From positions 1 to 33,036 of the forward strand of contig CANBSM010000002.1 in NCBI GenBank assembly GCA_947372155.1: 33,036 nucleotides of DNA, read 5' to 3'. Below are positions 1 through 7,289 of this stretch, in pieces. The position numbers were made by a program, and so were the translations under genes. The notes beneath the pieces are model-generated. The model saw only the letters and a program-made list of their open reading frames with translations. It made no database searches and was not told where the DNA came from. How positions within the stretch are numbered: position 1 is the first letter of the stretch; each line of letters starts with the position of its first letter. The DNA is from Burkholderiaceae bacterium. GTDB lineage: Bacteria > Pseudomonadota > Gammaproteobacteria > Burkholderiales > Burkholderiaceae.

Positions 1-101
1 GTGATTTCGCTGCCGATTTCCGCTGGTATCTGTTCTATTTTCAATTTTTCGCCTGCAGCAACTTTATATTGTTTGCCACCGGTTTTTATGACCGCGTACA
101 T
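1..101 (-). CDS. rplU: 50S ribosomal protein L21, N-terminal part (cut by window edge)
   Basis: The reverse complement from 101 reads [14 protein letters not shown], the conserved start of ribosomal protein L21, and stays open to the window edge (33 codons). L21 binds 23S rRNA in the large subunit. In most bacteria rplU is followed by rpmA and obgE, which would lie outside the window. The gene diverges from ispB, a common arrangement in proteobacteria. A consensus sigma-70 promoter at 165-193 reads toward it. The identity is clear although only about a third of the protein is present. Confidence 0.95.
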   Translation of the reverse strand, partial: MYAVIKTGGKQYKVAAGEKLKIEQIPAEIGSEI

Positions 102-164
102 GGTTTGAAACCTCAATTAATATCTACATTTAAGCTAATCCACCCTGGACCAGCTAAGCCCATT

Positions 165-193
165 ATTATATCTTGCATGACGAGCACTGTCAA
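165..193 (-). promoter_or_regulatory. sigma-70 promoter for rplU (TTGACA-17-TATAAT)
   Basis: On the minus strand TTGACA (188-193) is followed by a 17-base spacer and TATAAT (165-170), an exact match to both sigma-70 hexamers with optimal spacing. Transcription would start near 158 and leave an untranslated leader of roughly 57 bases before the rplU start at 101. The -35 box and spacer overlap the first codons of ispB on the other strand. A strong promoter fits a ribosomal protein operon. Confidence 0.85.
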
Positions 194-1181
194 AATCAAT
201 GACTTAAGCCAAATTCTGGCCCCAATTGCCTTAGATTTCAAGGCCTTAGACGAGGTTATTCGTCAGCGTTTAGCCTCAAAAGTCGCCTTAATTGACCAAA
301 TCTCGACCTATATCATCCAGGCTGGTGGCAAGCGGGTCAGGCCCGCCCTACTAATGCTGGTTGCTAAAGCCTTGGCCAATGGCAGGGAGACGCCCCACAC
401 CCTAGAAATGTCGGCTGTAGTCGAATTCATTCACACGGCCACCCTCCTTCACGACGACGTCGTAGATGAATCTACCCTCAGAAGAGGTCGTGAGACTGCC
501 AATGCGGCTTTTGGCAACGCTGCCAGTGTTTTAGTTGGCGACTTCTTATATTCCAGGGCTTTCCAAATGATGGTTGGCCCAAATGACCTTCGGGTGATGC
601 AAATTCTGTCAGACGCAACCAATACGATTGCCGAAGGTGAAGTTTTGCAACTTCTCAATATGAATGATCCAGAGGTAGATGAAGCTAGCTACTTGCAAGT
701 GATTCGTTATAAAACAGCCAAACTCTTCGAAGCCTCTACAGAACTGGGTGCAATCTTGGCTGGCGCAACAGATTCCCAACGTGAACAAGCCGCTGCATTT
801 GGACGTCACATTGGTACTGCTTTTCAGTTGATGGATGACTTGCTTGACTACACTGCTAACGCTGCGCAGATGGGGAAAAATGCTGGCGATGATCTGCGCG
901 AAGGCAAACCAACGCTCCCACTGATTTACTTGCTAGAAAATGGTAGTAACGAAGAACGTCTGTTGGTGCGTGCGGCAATTGAGCAAAACCAAGACTTACC
1001 AGATGATGTCTTTACGCAAATTCTGGCTGCCGTACAACACTCTGGTGCGCTAGATTACACGCAAGCAGCGGCTAAACGTGAAGCAGATTTAGCTTTGGCT
1101 TGCTTGCATGATTTCCCCGCAAACGAAGCCAGTAAAGCACTAGCAGCGCTATGCACTTACTCTTTGACGAGACAAACTTAA
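177..1181 (+). CDS. ispB: octaprenyl diphosphate synthase
   Basis: Trans-prenyltransferase that extends farnesyl diphosphate with isopentenyl diphosphate to make the all-trans C40 side chain of ubiquinone; cytosolic. The 334-residue product has the first aspartate-rich motif DDVVDE at about 93-98, followed by STLRRGRETAN, and the second motif DDLLD at 220-224. The GGKRVRP segment near residue 52 is also typical. The frame is open upstream to 69, but ATG 177 is preferred because it gives the usual family length and the extra upstream residues do not resemble the family. The gene diverges from rplU, as in many proteobacteria, and its stop overlaps that of the convergent gene at 1178. Chain length (C40) is inferred from orthology, not from a visible residue. 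Confidence 0.93.
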   Translation: MTSTVKINDLSQILAPIALDFKALDEVIRQRLASKVALIDQISTYIIQAGGKRVRPALLMLVAKALANGRETPHTLEMSAVVEFIHTATLLHDDVVDESTLRRGRETANAAFGNAASVLVGDFLYSRAFQMMVGPNDLRVMQILSDATNTIAEGEVLQLLNMNDPEVDEASYLQVIRYKTAKLFEASTELGAILAGATDSQREQAAAFGRHIGTAFQLMDDLLDYTANAAQMGKNAGDDLREGKPTLPLIYLLENGSNEERLLVRAAIEQNQDLPDDVFTQILAAVQHSGALDYTQAAAKREADLALACLHDFPANEASKALAALCTYSLTRQT

Positions 1182-2113
1182 GCTCCTAAAGTATTGACTC
1201 TGAGTTCACGTGCAGCAATCCGCACCTGCTCGGCCTCTTCACGCAAGCGTGCAATTTCTTGCGGAGATAGCTGCTCTAAATTCGAATAATCTAATTTCCA
1301 CGATGGCTCGACCGACCAGATCAATGGTGATTGAACGGTTGTGCGTGGCGCTGGCGCGGACTCAAGTAGGCGCAATGCCAGCTCGAAATTGAGATCTTGC
1401 GAAGCGGCATCATGGGGTTTTGCAGCGGCATTACCTAACGGAAAATCACTGAATAAAAGTCTTGGCACACCACAATACTCAACAATATCTTTAGCCGCAC
1501 CCATCACGACGGTTGAAATTCCTGCAGCTTCTAAATACCGCGCTAGTAAGCTTTGACTCTGGTGACATATCGGACAATTCGGAACTAATACCGCCACATC
1601 CACCCCATCAGCTTTGAGCATTTCTAAAATACGAGGCGCATCCATTTCTAAAGTATGGCGTTGACTCCGATTAGTCGGTAACCCATAAAAATGCGGTGAA
1701 ACTGCCCCCAATTTATTTGCTGCCACCGCTCGCTTCGCAGCTGCCAGCGGAAACCAGCAGCCGCTGTCTTCCATATTGGCATTCTTGCGATCAATCCCTA
1801 CATGGGCAATGCGCAAATCATACTTTTCATCTATAGATTGTTGATATGGCTGATAAAACTTGGCTGCAGCGTTATAAGGTGCGCCTTGGCCTTGGGGCCC
1901 CTTGTCGGGATCATACGGAACAGCCGTAGTAATTAAACCCAATACAGACTGCGTAAGTGGCTTTCTGAGCAGGGTAAATGGCACATCAATGTAGTGGGCC
2001 CATACATAAGGATTCTCATAGCCCAAACCCAAGTAGTAACTACGGGTACGCTCCATATAGCGAATCGGCTGATCCTGTTCCGGTGCAAATATGAACTCAG
2101 AAGTCTTTGGCAT
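1178..2113 (-). CDS. glycine/sarcosine/betaine reductase selenoprotein B-like protein (cysteine form)
   Basis: The 311-residue protein resembles the GrdB-related family, named after the selenoprotein B subunit of clostridial glycine/betaine reductases. The segment VPNCPICHQS at about 177-186 carries a CxxC pair (Cys180, Cys183) where the clostridial enzymes have a selenocysteine-containing motif. It is followed by an EAAGISTVV stretch matching the family's Glu-x-x-Gly-Ile-x-x-Val pattern. No in-frame TGA is present, so this is a cysteine version. No GrdA or GrdC partner genes are nearby, so amino acid reductase activity is unlikely and the substrate is unknown. ATG 2113 is chosen over the TTG just before it because AGGGA precedes it. 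The gene diverges from the FAH-family gene at 2170, and its stop overlaps the ispB stop. Confidence 0.75.
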   Translation of the reverse strand: MPKTSEFIFAPEQDQPIRYMERTRSYYLGLGYENPYVWAHYIDVPFTLLRKPLTQSVLGLITTAVPYDPDKGPQGQGAPYNAAAKFYQPYQQSIDEKYDLRIAHVGIDRKNANMEDSGCWFPLAAAKRAVAANKLGAVSPHFYGLPTNRSQRHTLEMDAPRILEMLKADGVDVAVLVPNCPICHQSQSLLARYLEAAGISTVVMGAAKDIVEYCGVPRLLFSDFPLGNAAAKPHDAASQDLNFELALRLLESAPAPRTTVQSPLIWSVEPSWKLDYSNLEQLSPQEIARLREEAEQVRIAARELRVNTLGA

Positions 2114-2169
2114 CAATTCATCCCTGTAAGATATTGCATATCAAATATATAACTTCATAGGAACTTATT

Positions 2170-2937
2170 ATGGCTCAGTGGCTTAGATTTCAGCATCAAG
2201 GAAAAAGTGGGTTGGGACAAGTGCAGGGCGACCAAATCGCCGTGTATGAGGGTGATTTATTTAAAGGGCCTAAGGCCACCGGTGAAACTCTCAAACTAGC
2301 CGATGTGACCATTGATATTCCATGCACTCCTTCTAAGATGGTTGCCATGGTTGATAACTTCCATGCATTAGTAACCAAGCTTGAACATGCCGTACCTGCA
2401 GAACCGCTTTATTTCCTGAAGGGGAACAACTCTTTCTTAGCGGCCAACCAAGTGATTCGCACACCCAAATCCTACTCAGGAAAAGTTGTTTACGAAGGGG
2501 AGCTTGGTATTGTGATTGGCAAGCACTGTCATGAGGTTGAAGAGGCAGAGGCAGCTAAAGCCATTTTTGGCTACACCTGCATCAACGATGTCACCGCTAT
2601 TGAAATCCTGAACCGCGATCCTGGCTATGCACAATGGACTCGCTCAAAGAGTTTTAATACCTTTGGCGTATTTGGTCCTTACATCACTACCGATGTAGAT
2701 CCGAGCAAGTTAACGATCAAGACAATTCTGAATGATCAAGAGCGTCAAAACTACCCTATTGCAGACATGATTTTCTCTCCAGCAAAGCTAGTGAGCTTAA
2801 TTTCTCAAGACGTGCCACTCTCGCCAGGAGACATCATTGCCTGCGGCACCTCCGTTGGCGTTGGCTCCATGAAACCCGGCAGCAATGTCAGCATCATTAT
2901 TGATGGCGTTGGACGCCTTGATAATCGTTTCGAATAA
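2170..2937 (+). CDS. fumarylacetoacetate hydrolase family protein
   Basis: Member of the FAH superfamily, metal-dependent enzymes that hydrolyse, decarboxylate or isomerise 2-oxo or 1,3-dicarbonyl acids in catabolic pathways. In the 255-residue protein the YEGELGIVIG segment supplies metal ligands (Glu109 and Glu111) and INDVTA supplies Asp140. The C-terminal DIIACGTSVGVG and a final DGVG-type segment match the fold. An AGGA sequence lies about 8 bases before ATG 2170. It diverges from the GrdB-like gene with a 56-base spacer and ends at a strong terminator. Close relatives act on varied substrates (for example 2-hydroxyhepta-2,4-diene-1,7-dioate isomerase or acylpyruvate hydrolase), and the sequence does not decide between them. 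Confidence 0.85.
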   Translation: MAQWLRFQHQGKSGLGQVQGDQIAVYEGDLFKGPKATGETLKLADVTIDIPCTPSKMVAMVDNFHALVTKLEHAVPAEPLYFLKGNNSFLAANQVIRTPKSYSGKVVYEGELGIVIGKHCHEVEEAEAAKAIFGYTCINDVTAIEILNRDPGYAQWTRSKSFNTFGVFGPYITTDVDPSKLTIKTILNDQERQNYPIADMIFSPAKLVSLISQDVPLSPGDIIACGTSVGVGSMKPGSNVSIIIDGVGRLDNRFE

Positions 2938-2954
2938 GCTCTCGCCCCAAAAAT

Positions 2955-2989
2955 AAAAACCCTTGCTATGTTAAGTAGCAAGGGTTTTT
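2955..2989. terminator. bidirectional intrinsic terminator
   Basis: A perfect 14-bp stem (2955-2968 with 2976-2989) closes a 7-base loop. The A-run at one foot and the T-run at the other give a U-tract on both strands. It sits between the convergent FAH-family and ketopantoate reductase family genes and should end both transcripts. Confidence 0.93.
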
Positions 2990-3009
2990 TAATGCTGAAG
3001 TTTTATTAC

Positions 3010-4029
3010 TTAATAACCAGATACTGATGGCAATGCCAAACTACCTTTAGAGGCTTGGACGTTTTCATCCAAGTATTTAGTCAAAGCAAATACCGTATTT
3101 AAGCAAGGGGTTGGAGTTTGAGTAATCTTGCCAAGCTCAATGACTGAGCCTAACAAAGCATCAATCTCTAAGCTACGACCAGCTTCCAGGTCCTGCAACA
3201 TGGAAGTTTTGTGCTTACCCACTTTCTCAGCACCAGCAATACGACGCTCAATATCTACACGGAAAGTGACGCCCAACTTCTCAGCAATAGTCTGAGCTTC
3301 AGCCATCATGTTGCGCGCCAATTCTTTCGTTAATGGATATTGGCAGATACCTTCCAAGGTGCCATGCGTCAGCGAGCTGATTGGATTGAAGGTCATATTG
3401 CCCCAGAGCTTGAGCCAGATCTCAGAGCGAATGTCATCCAAAATAGGTGACTTAAATCCAGCCGCGCCCATCATCTCAGACATTTTTTGAATACGCTCAG
3501 TTGTCTTGCCGTCTAACTCGCCCAACGGGAAGCGATTGCCCTCAACGTGGCGAATCACACCAGGGGCTTGAGTAAAGGTTGCTGGATAGACTACACAACC
3601 AATAATGTTATTTGGATTAATAGCGTTCTTCGCAATACCGCCAGCATCGACCGTTTCCACTGAATGATCTTGATACTCGCCGCTCAACTTCTGGAAATAC
3701 CACCAAGGAATTCCGTTCTGCATTGGAATCAAAATAGTTTCGGGACCCATGATGGCCGCCAAATCATCAATGATCGGCTCTACTTGATGAGCCTTCACCG
3801 CAAGAATCACAACATCAGGAGTCTCGGCATCACGAATTTTTTCCACTGCTTTAACTTGCGCAACCAAAGGCTCTGGTTGGTCATCCATAATTAAAGCTAG
3901 GCCACGCTCTTTAATTGCAGCCAACGTGGCACCACGCGCAACTACCGTTACCTCATTGCCCGCTCGTGCCAACATGACAGCTAAGTAGCCGCCAATGGCG
4001 CCACCCCCGCCGATCACACAGATTTTCAT
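3010..4029 (-). CDS. 2-dehydropantoate 2-reductase family protein
   Basis: NADP-dependent oxidoreductase of the ketopantoate reductase (PanE/ApbA) family; PanE reduces 2-dehydropantoate to pantoate for coenzyme A synthesis. The 339-residue protein begins with the Rossmann motif IGGGGAIGG at about 6-14. It has AVKAHQ and PMQNGIP in the cofactor domain, a catalytic lysine region SEIWLKLWGNMTFNP, and a C-terminal LEIDALLG segment, all as in the family. Genomes of this group can carry several paralogues, so assignment as the pantothenate enzyme is not certain and no symbol is given. The neighbours (FAH-family gene, symporter) would also fit a 2-oxoacid reductase in a catabolic role. The start at 4029 is supported by its position directly before the Rossmann motif. 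Confidence 0.85.
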   Translation of the reverse strand: MKICVIGGGGAIGGYLAVMLARAGNEVTVVARGATLAAIKERGLALIMDDQPEPLVAQVKAVEKIRDAETPDVVILAVKAHQVEPIIDDLAAIMGPETILIPMQNGIPWWYFQKLSGEYQDHSVETVDAGGIAKNAINPNNIIGCVVYPATFTQAPGVIRHVEGNRFPLGELDGKTTERIQKMSEMMGAAGFKSPILDDIRSEIWLKLWGNMTFNPISSLTHGTLEGICQYPLTKELARNMMAEAQTIAEKLGVTFRVDIERRIAGAEKVGKHKTSMLQDLEAGRSLEIDALLGSVIELGKITQTPTPCLNTVFALTKYLDENVQASKGSLALPSVSGY

Positions 4030-4134
4030 AGGAACCCCATAAGAATAAAAAATTTTGTATTACTGTCATATTAGAGGAGAACATTTTGCGGTGCAATATA
4101 TTCTTAATTGCATCATTTTTAAGCAGATCATGCC

Positions 4135-5550
4135 CTAAACAGCTTTTAATGAGTCTTTCGGTACGAGGCTACCTAAAATCATGCCGGCGATGCTGGCAAA
4201 TAGACCGGCCAATTGGGGCGGCAAAATGGCATTCGGGGCCAAAATCTCACAACTGATCCAGATAGTTAAGCCTCCAACTACAGCCAATAACCCACCCAAG
4301 GAATTGGCTCTAGGCCAGTACACCCCAAACGCTAGTGGCACAAATGCAGCGACGAGAGTCACCTTATAAGCGCTCTCCACCATCTTGAAAATAGACAGCT
4401 CTGAGTTCACTGCAAAGAAAGTGACCACTACCGCAAAACATAAAACCGTAATCCGCATGACTTTGAGTAAATCTTGATCAGATAAATGCTTAAAAAAGCC
4501 GCGCACAATATTTTCTGCAAAAGTTACTGATGGCGCTAATAAGGTTGCACTGGCACAACTCTTGATAGCCGAGAGTAAGGCGCCAAAGAACATTACTTGA
4601 GCAATTAAAGGGGCGTGATTGAGAATTAATTTAGGCAAAATCATTTGCGGATCGGTGGTGAGATATTCCTTTACTAAATCCGGACTAATTAGTGTTGCTG
4701 AGTAAGCCAAATACATAGGCACAAACGCAAAAATAAAATAGAGCACACCGCCTAACAAAGCTGCTTGAACGGCAATGTTGACATTCTTGGATGATGTAAT
4801 GCGCTGAAAGACGTCTTGTTGCGGAATAGAGCCCAGCATCATGGTGCACAAGGCTGCAACGAAGCCCAAGATCGAAGCCAAATTCATATCAGGCCAAAAG
4901 TTACTAAACAGGCCAGCAGCGGCTGCATGCTCAATCACCACGCCAATACCGCCAGTCTGCGAGGTCATCTCACCACCGATATAGAGCATGCCGACCACAA
5001 TAATGATCATCTGAATGAAGTCCGTAATAGCAACAGACCACATTCCGCCGAATAGGGTATAAATCAATACGCTAGCAGCGCCAATCAACATGCCGCCGGT
5101 CTGAGAAATACTTCCTTCGGAAACAACATTAAATACCAGACCCAACGCTTTAATTTGTGCAGCAACCCAACCCAAGTAAGAAACCACGATACACAGGGTT
5201 ACTAGAACCTCAACCGTACGGCCATACTTCTCACGAAAAAAATCACCGATAGTGAGCATTCGGCGGTTATAAAGATGGCGGGCAAAGAAGAGTCCTACCA
5301 AAATTAAACAAAGGGAGGAGCCAAAGGGATCTGCAACCACTCCCCCCAAGCCCTCTTTTAGAAAAGTAGCCGGTACACCTAAAACAGTTTCAGAGCCAAA
5401 CCAGGTCGCAAATACAGTGGCGGTCACAACTGGTAATGGCAGGCTGTGACCTGCCGCAGCAAAGTCAGCAGTATTTTTAACCCGTAGGGCTGCCCATAGG
5501 CCAATGCCAACTGAGATAACCCAGTAAATAATGACAAACCAAATGAGCAC
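4135..5550 (-). CDS. sodium:solute symporter family transporter
   Basis: Inner-membrane sodium-coupled transporter of the SSS family (PutP, PanF and relatives). The 471-residue protein is almost entirely hydrophobic, with about 13 predicted membrane segments. Early family features are visible: AAGHSLPLPVV and ATWFGSETVLGVPA near the first helices, and the loop YNRRMLTIGDFFREKYGR. The frame is open to GTG 5598, but GTG 5550 is chosen. It has AAGGAG 9 bases upstream and begins directly at the first membrane helix, whereas a TATAAT-like -10 at 5581-5586 lies inside the longer frame. The substrate cannot be read from the sequence. A carboxylate is plausible given the neighbouring 2-oxoacid-type enzymes, but that is inference. 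Confidence 0.88.
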   Translation of the reverse strand: MLIWFVIIYWVISVGIGLWAALRVKNTADFAAAGHSLPLPVVTATVFATWFGSETVLGVPATFLKEGLGGVVADPFGSSLCLILVGLFFARHLYNRRMLTIGDFFREKYGRTVEVLVTLCIVVSYLGWVAAQIKALGLVFNVVSEGSISQTGGMLIGAASVLIYTLFGGMWSVAITDFIQMIIIVVGMLYIGGEMTSQTGGIGVVIEHAAAAGLFSNFWPDMNLASILGFVAALCTMMLGSIPQQDVFQRITSSKNVNIAVQAALLGGVLYFIFAFVPMYLAYSATLISPDLVKEYLTTDPQMILPKLILNHAPLIAQVMFFGALLSAIKSCASATLLAPSVTFAENIVRGFFKHLSDQDLLKVMRITVLCFAVVVTFFAVNSELSIFKMVESAYKVTLVAAFVPLAFGVYWPRANSLGGLLAVVGGLTIWISCEILAPNAILPPQLAGLFASIAGMILGSLVPKDSLKAV

Positions 5551-5559
5551 GCCCGAATA

Positions 5560-5586
5560 CTCCTTCTGAAATTTGATGAAATTATA
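5560..5586 (-). promoter_or_regulatory. probable -10 box and Shine-Dalgarno of the symporter gene
   Basis: On the minus strand TATAAT (5581-5586) is followed by AAGGAG (5560-5565) and then GTG at 5550. No good -35 is seen at 16-18 bases. The order -10, Shine-Dalgarno, GTG argues for the shorter start of the symporter. Confidence 0.5.
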
Positions 5587-5642
5587 TTGCCTTGTCACTT
5601 TTGACAGTTAGCAAAAAGAACCGGATTGGAGCACCTCGTAAT

Positions 5643-5672
5643 ATGCATTGGTCTGACATAATTCAAGAGTGA
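5643..5672 (+). CDS. possible 9-codon leader ORF before the squalene synthase gene
   Basis: ATG 5643 begins a frame of nine sense codons (MHWSDIIQE) ending in TGA at 5670-5672. That stop overlaps the GTG start of the next gene as GTGA. A GGAG element at 5628-5631 lies 11 bases before the ATG, somewhat far. The following gene has no Shine-Dalgarno of its own, so ribosomes ending here could restart on the GTG. It could equally be chance or a remnant of an older N terminus of the downstream gene. No known leader peptide is recognised. Confidence 0.35.
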   Translation: MHWSDIIQE

Positions 5673-6652
5673 GACCTCGCAAACAAAACCCTTCGTCTAG
5701 CCTATCCAACCTATCTGAAGATCTGGCATACCAAAAAGCCATTCTGGGGTCCGTATCACGTACTTTTGCCCTCACTATTCCTTTGTTACCCCCTAACATT
5801 GAAAAAGTAGTCGGCAATACCTATTTACTCTGCCGCATAGTCGACACCATTGAGGATGCCGCTGACTTAAATACACAGACCAAGCAATCGCTCTCGGCCC
5901 TCTTTTTGAATGCGGTACTAGAGAAAGCGCCTGTAGAAACTTTTGTAGAGCCCTGCCTGGATGCGCTCAAGAATTACAACAATCAGGATGAGTTGGATTT
6001 AATTGCGCATACGCCAACTATTCTGCGCATTTTGCATACTTGCTCAAGTAAAGATCAAGAGGCCGTAAGTCGTTGTATTTCGATCATGTCCCAAGGAATG
6101 TCGTATTTCCATGGAAAACAAAATCAACATGGCCTGCAAAACCTAGCGGAGTTTGAAGAGTATTGCTATGTAGTTGCTGGCGTAGTTGGAGAACTACTAA
6201 CAACCATCTTTAGTAACTATTCTCACGCTTTTAAAGTGCAGATGGCTGGGCATGAAGATTTAGCAATTGCATTCGGACAAGCTCTGCAAATGACTAATAT
6301 CCTCAAAGACTCCCCAGAGGATAAGGCTCGCGGAGTGTCCTGGAAGCCAGCCGATGTAAGTCAGGCAGACCTTTTGAAAATTGCTTACCAAAAACTCCAA
6401 GACTCTCTCAATTACATTCTGCTAATTCCAAAACAAGATCAGGGAATGCGACGTTTTTGTTTCTTGGCGTTTGGTTTGGCTGTCATGACTCTTTCTAAGA
6501 TTGCCAATCGAAAAGAGTTTGATAGCAAGGATGAAGTGAAACTCTCCAGGAATGCCGTAATGACTTTCTATGGTTTTACAAAATGGGCTGTTAAAAGCGA
6601 TATATTGATGAGGGCTTTTTTCTTTATCAGCAGTAAATCGCTTTCTCAATAA
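5669..6652 (+). CDS. squalene/phytoene synthase family protein
   Basis: Head-to-head prenyltransferase of the squalene/phytoene synthase family, which condenses two farnesyl (or geranylgeranyl) diphosphates through a cyclopropyl intermediate. The 327-residue protein has SVSRTFALTIPLLP, YLLCRIVDTIED with the first aspartate motif (Asp59, Asp63), YCYVVAGVVGELLT at about 165-178, and the second motif around Asn210-Asp214-Asp218 (TNILKDSPED). These fit squalene synthases better than phytoene synthases. The second motif has Lys where most members have Arg before the first Asp. The start is uncertain: GTG 5669 is the first usable codon after an in-frame stop at 5654, and it lacks its own Shine-Dalgarno. 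No squalene cyclase or desaturase gene is in the window. Confidence 0.82.
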   Translation: MRPRKQNPSSSLSNLSEDLAYQKAILGSVSRTFALTIPLLPPNIEKVVGNTYLLCRIVDTIEDAADLNTQTKQSLSALFLNAVLEKAPVETFVEPCLDALKNYNNQDELDLIAHTPTILRILHTCSSKDQEAVSRCISIMSQGMSYFHGKQNQHGLQNLAEFEEYCYVVAGVVGELLTTIFSNYSHAFKVQMAGHEDLAIAFGQALQMTNILKDSPEDKARGVSWKPADVSQADLLKIAYQKLQDSLNYILLIPKQDQGMRRFCFLAFGLAVMTLSKIANRKEFDSKDEVKLSRNAVMTFYGFTKWAVKSDILMRAFFFISSKSLSQ

Positions 6653-6658
6653 GTACTG

Positions 6659-7171
6659 CTAAAGGGCGCCTTCGTGCCTTAAGAGCCAAAGCTTAATTTG
6701 GCGATATAAGCCAGGGGAGTTTTCTTTCATGAAGCCTCCTACTCCCTGAGCTGATATCACTCGATGGCAAGGCGCGATTAAGGGGTAGGGATTAGCACCG
6801 CATGCTGTTCCTACTGCACGTGCCCCACTCTTGATTTGCTTGGCTAATTCGCCATAGGTTTTGGTTTTACCTGCAGGTATATCTTGAATACTGGCCCAGA
6901 CTTTTCGCTGATACTCGGTGCCCGCTGGCTTAGTAGGTAAGTCAAAGTGCCAATGGGGATCCTTAAAGTACGCCCTGCACTGTCTTACAACTTCTTTGGC
7001 CAAGTTATTCTGCGGTGTGATTAAAGCTGTATTAGCAGGCAAATAATCAATTCTAGAAAGCATCAGACTACCCTCCACCAATTCCGTCAAAATGCCCAGA
7101 CACCCGAAAGGTGCCGCAATAACAGAGTAGCTAGCCCTATTTGCGCTCAAAGGGGTTGGTGAGAAAGCCAT
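6659..7171 (-). CDS. ogt: methylated-DNA--protein-cysteine S-methyltransferase
   Basis: Suicide DNA repair protein that moves alkyl groups from O6-alkylguanine (and O4-alkylthymine) to its own cysteine. The 170-residue protein has the active-site motif PCHRVI with Cys135. It also has the DNA-binding helix-turn-helix region GKTKTYGELAKQIKSGARAVGTA and the C-terminal GGF and KLWLLRHEG segments. The N-terminal domain is short and lacks the Ada regulatory zinc cysteines, so this is the Ogt/MGMT type. The gene converges on the squalene synthase gene with only 6 bases between their ends. Whether the symbol should be ogt or a generic MGMT name is uncertain; the activity is not. Confidence 0.93.
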   Translation of the reverse strand: MAFSPTPLSANRASYSVIAAPFGCLGILTELVEGSLMLSRIDYLPANTALITPQNNLAKEVVRQCRAYFKDPHWHFDLPTKPAGTEYQRKVWASIQDIPAGKTKTYGELAKQIKSGARAVGTACGANPYPLIAPCHRVISAQGVGGFMKENSPGLYRQIKLWLLRHEGAL

Positions 7172-7289
7172 ATAAAGTAATTCTCACATAAATACACAAT
7201 AGGGATGACAGTCTTTTATTTCATAGCTATAGCTTGAGAAATGCCACTTTGCTATATTGACTCATCCTTACTTTTTTCAGGCAGACCTC

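Noticed and set aside
4095..4121. 6-bp hairpin TGCAAT/ATTGCA after the symporter gene
   Set aside because: Weak stem with a 9-base loop and no U-run on the symporter strand; not supported as a terminator.
5551..5598. 16-codon upstream extension of the symporter from GTG 5598
   Set aside because: It would place the -10-like TATAAT and the AAGGAG element inside the gene; GTG 5550 has the proper spacing and starts at the first helix.
5601..5606. TTGACA on the plus strand upstream of the squalene synthase gene
   Set aside because: No acceptable -10 hexamer is found 16-18 bases downstream, so it is not called as a promoter.
5643..5760. Frameshift joining the short leader frame to the squalene synthase gene
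   Set aside because: The leader frame past its TGA shows no family-like residues, while the GTG frame is intact from before the first conserved motif; no sign of a broken gene.
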